From: Citricoccus sp. WCRC_4
GTDB taxonomy: Bacteria; Actinomycetota; Actinomycetes; Actinomycetales; Micrococcaceae
Direction: 5' to 3'
NCBI GenBank assembly: GCA_026645375.1
Contig: JAPFFX010000172.1
Coordinates: 1-6,835, forward strand
Length of the DNA stretch: 6,835 bases
In this document: piece after piece, positions 5,250 to 6,835 of the stretch
Layout: every line of letters begins with the position of its first letter
How positions within the stretch are numbered: the stretch's first letter is position 1
Translations under genes and position numbers: made by a program
Notes under the pieces: generated by a model
The model's database searches: none
What the model was told of the DNA's origin: nothing
Seen by the model: the letters and a program-made list of their open reading frames with translations, nothing else

Positions 5250-5948
5250 GCCGGTGGGGGCCTGACTGGGCTCGCTCTCGCGGGGCACGAACCGGTAACC
5301 GACGTTGCGCACGGTCCCGATCAGCTGCTCCTGGTCCGGGCCCAGCTTGGCCCGCAGCCGCCGCACGTGCACGTCCACGGTGCGGGTACCGCCGAAGTAG
5401 TCGTAGCCCCACACCTCGTGCAGCAGCTGCTCGCGGGTGAAGACCCGGCCCGGGTGCTGGACGAGGTGCTTGAGGAGCTCGAACTCCTTGAACGTGAGGT
5501 TCAGCGGCTCGCCGTGGACCTTGGCGGTGTAGCTGGCCGCGTCCACGCTGACTCCCGAGGCGCGGATCGGCGCCTCGGCGGCCGAGCCGGTGGCCCCGGC
5601 GTCCTCGGTGGCCCGGGCGACGGACAGCCGCAGCCGTGCCGACACCTCGGCGGGACCGGCCGTGTCCAGCAGGAAGTCGGTGGTGCCCCACCCGGGGGAG
5701 AGGGCGGCCAGCCCGCCCTCGGTCAGGATCGGCACCACGGGCATGGTGGGGGAGGACGTGCGGATCACCTGGCACAGCCCGCGGGCCCCGGCCAGGTCCC
5801 GGCGGGCGTCCACCAGCACGACGTCGGTCTCCGGGGCGCGCAGCAACGACTCGGCCCGCGGGGGAGCCACCGTGACGCGGTGGTCGAGGAACGCCAGGGC
5901 CTCCAGGACCGGCGCGGTCGAACCGCTCAGCAGGAGCAACCGGGCCAT
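5247..5948 (-). CDS. glnR: Nitrogen regulator GlnR, orphan OmpR-family protein
   Basis: Global regulator of nitrogen assimilation (glutamine synthetase, ammonium transport) in actinomycetes. The 233-residue protein has a degenerate receiver domain (about 1-110) with VVLVDAR (D47) and GLCQVIR (57-63) as in GlnR, but without the usual full acidic phosphorylation pocket. The C-terminal winged-helix domain (about 131-223) contains LTFKEFELLKHL, GRVFTREQLLHEVWGYDYFG, the recognition segment TRTVDVHVRRLRAKLG and IGTVRNVGYRFV, very close to mycobacterial GlnR. The frame extends 11 codons further to a GTG, but the ATG at 5946-5948 is chosen because a strong GAGGAGG lies 4 nt upstream and the likely -10 box would put the transcript start downstream of the GTG. 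No sensor kinase gene adjoins it, as expected for GlnR. mshD follows after 9 nt. Confidence 0.93.
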   Translation of the reverse strand: MARLLLLSGSTAPVLEALAFLDHRVTVAPPRAESLLRAPETDVVLVDARRDLAGARGLCQVIRTSSPTMPVVPILTEGGLAALSPGWGTTDFLLDTAGPAEVSARLRLSVARATEDAGATGSAAEAPIRASGVSVDAASYTAKVHGEPLNLTFKEFELLKHLVQHPGRVFTREQLLHEVWGYDYFGGTRTVDVHVRRLRAKLGPDQEQLIGTVRNVGYRFVPRESEPSQAPTG

Positions 5949-5952
5949 CTGG

Positions 5953-5959
5953 CCTCCTC
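5953..5959 (-). promoter_or_regulatory. Strong ribosome binding site of glnR (GAGGAGG)
   Basis: GAGGAGG ends 4 nt before the ATG at 5948 and decides the start over the upstream GTG. It contrasts with its neighbours asd, thyA, mutT1 and mshD, which show no comparable site. Confidence 0.8.
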
Positions 5960-5984
5960 GACGTCTGAAGCAGGGTCGCACGTC

Positions 5985-5990
5985 AGTATA
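5985..5990 (-). promoter_or_regulatory. Putative -10 element of glnR (TATACT)
   Basis: TATACT on the minus strand is close to the bacterial consensus. Transcription from about 5978 would give a leader of about 30 nt containing the GAGGAGG site. No good -35 hexamer is seen at 16-18 bp, but a 12-bp direct repeat begins immediately upstream. Confidence 0.55.
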
Positions 5991-6017
5991 GGGAAGCGCG
6001 GCACGGGGAAGCGCGGC
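5991..6017. repeat. 12-bp direct repeat in the glnR divergent promoter region
   Basis: GGGAAGCGCGGC occurs exactly twice, at 5991-6002 and 6006-6017 (15-bp period). It fills the space between the glnR -10 box and the promoter region of the divergent membrane-protein gene. It may be an operator shared by both promoters or a simple tandem duplication. Confidence 0.6.
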
Positions 6018-6022
6018 GATGG

Positions 6023-6028
6023 CAGGAT
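6023..6028 (+). promoter_or_regulatory. Weak candidate -10 element of the plus-strand membrane gene (CAGGAT)
   Basis: CAGGAT differs from the TAGGAT of the mutT1 promoter in the first base only and lies 6 nt before the GTG at 6035. The A at position 2 and the T at position 6 are kept. The 6-nt gap (GGAAGG) could instead act as a ribosome site touching the start, so leaderless or leadered expression cannot be separated here. Confidence 0.3.
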
Positions 6029-6034
6029 GGAAGG

Positions 6035-6715
6035 GTGAAGCATCCCCTGCTGGCGGTCACCGCCGTGGTCGCTGCCCTGCTCGTGGGCGTCGGCGCGCTG
6101 GGCCCATGGGCCGCGGCCGTCACCGGGTCCGTGCTGGTGGCCGCGGTGGCACTCGGCTGGCCCCAGCTGCTCGGGGCCCCGGCCCGCCGCTCCCTGACCA
6201 CCGTGCTGCTGGTCTCCGGGCTGGCCGCCACCTGGGCGGTGGCCCTCTGGCCGGTCCCCGAGGCCGGCGATCCCCGGCGGTCGTTCGGCGGGTCGCTGAT
6301 CGAGCCGGTCGCCATCTGCCTGGCCCTGGGCACGGTGGCCGCCTTCCTGGTCCAGCTGTTCCGCGGCCACGGCCGCCCCCAGCGGCTGGAGTCCACCGCC
6401 GGGACGGTGGCCGGCGTCGTCGTCGTGTGCGCCGTCGCCGGCTGGACCGCCGTCGCCCGGCACGACGCCGGCGCCCTCACCCTCTCGCTGGCCGTCTCGC
6501 TCGCGCTGGCCGCCCTGGCCGGGCTGACCCGGCTGTCCTGGCCCTGGGACGCGCTGCTCGCGGTGCTGCTGGCCGGCGTGGCCCCCCTCGCGCTCGCGGT
6601 CGTCCTGCCCGGGCTGTACCTGCCGGCGGCCGTGACGGCCGGAGTGCTCGGCGCCCTGGGCGCGGTGCTCGCCGGGCGCACCGCGCCGGACGGCGGCCGG
6701 GGCCGCCCGAGCTGA
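6035..6715 (+). CDS. Multi-pass membrane protein of unknown function
   Basis: A 226-residue very hydrophobic protein, rich in Ala, Val and Leu. Hydrophobic stretches fall at about 4-20, 24-42, 54-73, 91-109, 122-140, 147-166, 170-191 and 194-213, giving seven or eight likely membrane helices. Recognisable landmarks are GWPQLLGAPARRSL (41-54) in the second cytoplasmic or external turn and a basic loop LFRGHGRPQRLES (108-120). The C-terminal tail is short, basic and Gly/Arg-rich. I recall similar proteins labelled hypothetical or permease beside glnR in Micrococcaceae, but no transport motif can be named. The start is GTG. A long opposite-strand frame covers it but has shadow-type composition. 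It is divergent from glnR with an 86-bp shared gap, so joint control by nitrogen is possible but unproven. Confidence 0.8.
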   Translation: MKHPLLAVTAVVAALLVGVGALGPWAAAVTGSVLVAAVALGWPQLLGAPARRSLTTVLLVSGLAATWAVALWPVPEAGDPRRSFGGSLIEPVAICLALGTVAAFLVQLFRGHGRPQRLESTAGTVAGVVVVCAVAGWTAVARHDAGALTLSLAVSLALAALAGLTRLSWPWDALLAVLLAGVAPLALAVVLPGLYLPAAVTAGVLGALGAVLAGRTAPDGGRGRPS

Positions 6716-6721
6716 GTACCG

Positions 6722-6742
6722 CCGGCCAGTTGAACAGGCCGG
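6722..6742 (+). terminator. Possible short terminator hairpin after the membrane gene
   Basis: CCGGCC (6722-6727) and GGCCGG (6737-6742) form a 6-bp all-GC stem with a 9-nt loop, starting 6 nt after the stop codon. The following bases are only mildly T-rich. The hairpin coincides with the first codons of the ribB-like remnant, so it may be incidental. Confidence 0.3.
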
Positions 6743-6835
6743 GTCATATCTTCCCGCTCCGGGCTGTCGACGGTGGCGTCCTGGCGCGCCGCGGGCACAC
6801 CGAAGCTGCCGTCGATCTCTGCCGGCTCGGCGGCC
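6727..6835 (+). pseudogene. ribB: RibB (DHBP synthase) fragment lacking its N-terminal half, cut by window end
   Basis: In the frame beginning CAG at 6727 the plus strand reads LNRPGHIFPLRAVDGG, then VLARRGHTEAAVDLCRLGG, up to the last base. This is the conserved core of 3,4-dihydroxy-2-butanone-4-phosphate synthase, with the RPGH-FPL and GHTEA-DL signatures (the histidine of GHTEA binds the active-site metal). In intact RibB or RibBA these motifs come about 130 residues after the N-terminus. Here the preceding DNA is the 3' end of the membrane-protein gene, and in this frame (for example 6661-6726) it shows no RibB similarity. The acidic active-site loop near residues 35-45 is therefore missing. 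The only nearby start is a TTG at 6730. I infer a 5'-deleted remnant. The part beyond 6835 is not visible, so whether it extends into a RibA domain is unknown. Confidence 0.6.

Noticed and set aside
5946..5981. GTG at 5979-5981 as the glnR start (11 extra residues)
   Set aside because: The ATG at 5946-5948 has GAGGAGG 4 nt upstream, family members start at that point, and the TATACT box at 5985-5990 would start the transcript after the GTG.
4482..6038. A 518-codon plus-strand open frame opposite mshD and glnR
   Set aside because: It is the antisense shadow of two clearly recognisable genes, with Gly/Val/Arg/His-rich low-complexity translation and no family motif; long shadow frames are expected at this GC content.
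5983..6798. A 271-codon minus-strand frame, Ser/Thr/Arg/Ala-rich, open to the window end
   Set aside because: It covers the plus-strand membrane protein and the RibB-like segment, both with recognisable protein character on the other strand; its composition is that of a shadow frame.
1..6835. CRISPR arrays, tRNA/rRNA genes, riboswitches, insertion sequences, phage or defence genes
   Set aside because: No repeated spacer pattern, cloverleaf, transposase or terminal inverted repeats were seen; apart from the RibB remnant every gene is housekeeping or a small hypothetical, and no FMN-riboswitch-like sequence precedes the RibB segment.

Overview
The window is high-GC, densely packed DNA, most likely from an actinomycete of the Micrococcaceae type (Arthrobacter/Kocuria/Micrococcus relatives). 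The evidence is a mycothiol synthase, a GlnR-type orphan regulator, a two-domain NUDIX/histidine phosphatase like mycobacterial MutT1, and several starts with an actinobacterial TAnnnT -10 hexamer 6-7 nt upstream and no room for a leader. The genus is an inference; nothing here fixes the species.

Layout. Eight intact genes share the minus strand, reading right to left: glnR (5948-5247), mshD (5237-4260), a mutT1-like gene (4211-3225), a small YjdJ-type GNAT acetyltransferase (3210-2869), thyA (2830-2027), folA (2037-1474), a 73-residue two-helix membrane protein (1477-1256) and asd (1246-65), followed by a GC-rich hairpin (5-38) that probably ends transcription. Divergent from glnR, across an 86-bp gap, a multi-pass membrane protein of unknown function runs on the plus strand (6035-6715). 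Right after it, a plus-strand frame running off the window end encodes the middle of RibB (DHBP synthase) without its N-terminal half. This looks like a truncated remnant.

How the genes fit together. thyA and folA form the dTMP cycle: ThyA oxidises methylene-THF to DHF, and FolA reduces it back. They overlap, and folA overlaps the membrane-protein gene by ATGA. asd sits 9 nt further on and supplies the lysine/DAP, threonine and methionine branch. mutT1 (nucleotide-pool sanitation or dinucleoside polyphosphate hydrolysis) and mshD (last step of mycothiol synthesis) are housekeeping and stress genes. glnR is the global nitrogen regulator.

The most interesting layer is regulatory. Five minus-strand starts (asd, thyA, GNAT, mutT1, mshD) each have a TAGnnT hexamer exactly 6 or 7 nt before the start codon, so a packed gene row that looks like an operon probably also carries a chain of leaderless promoters. 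At asd and mshD the TAG of the hexamer is also the stop codon of the preceding gene. The mutT1 promoter carries two tandem 11-nt units that fit the actinobacterial PHO box, in place of a -35 element. The glnR intergenic region has a 12-bp direct repeat, and the thyA promoter an 18-bp near-palindrome. No CRISPR array, insertion sequence, tRNA or rRNA was seen, and the window does not contain an obviously new defence or mobile system.
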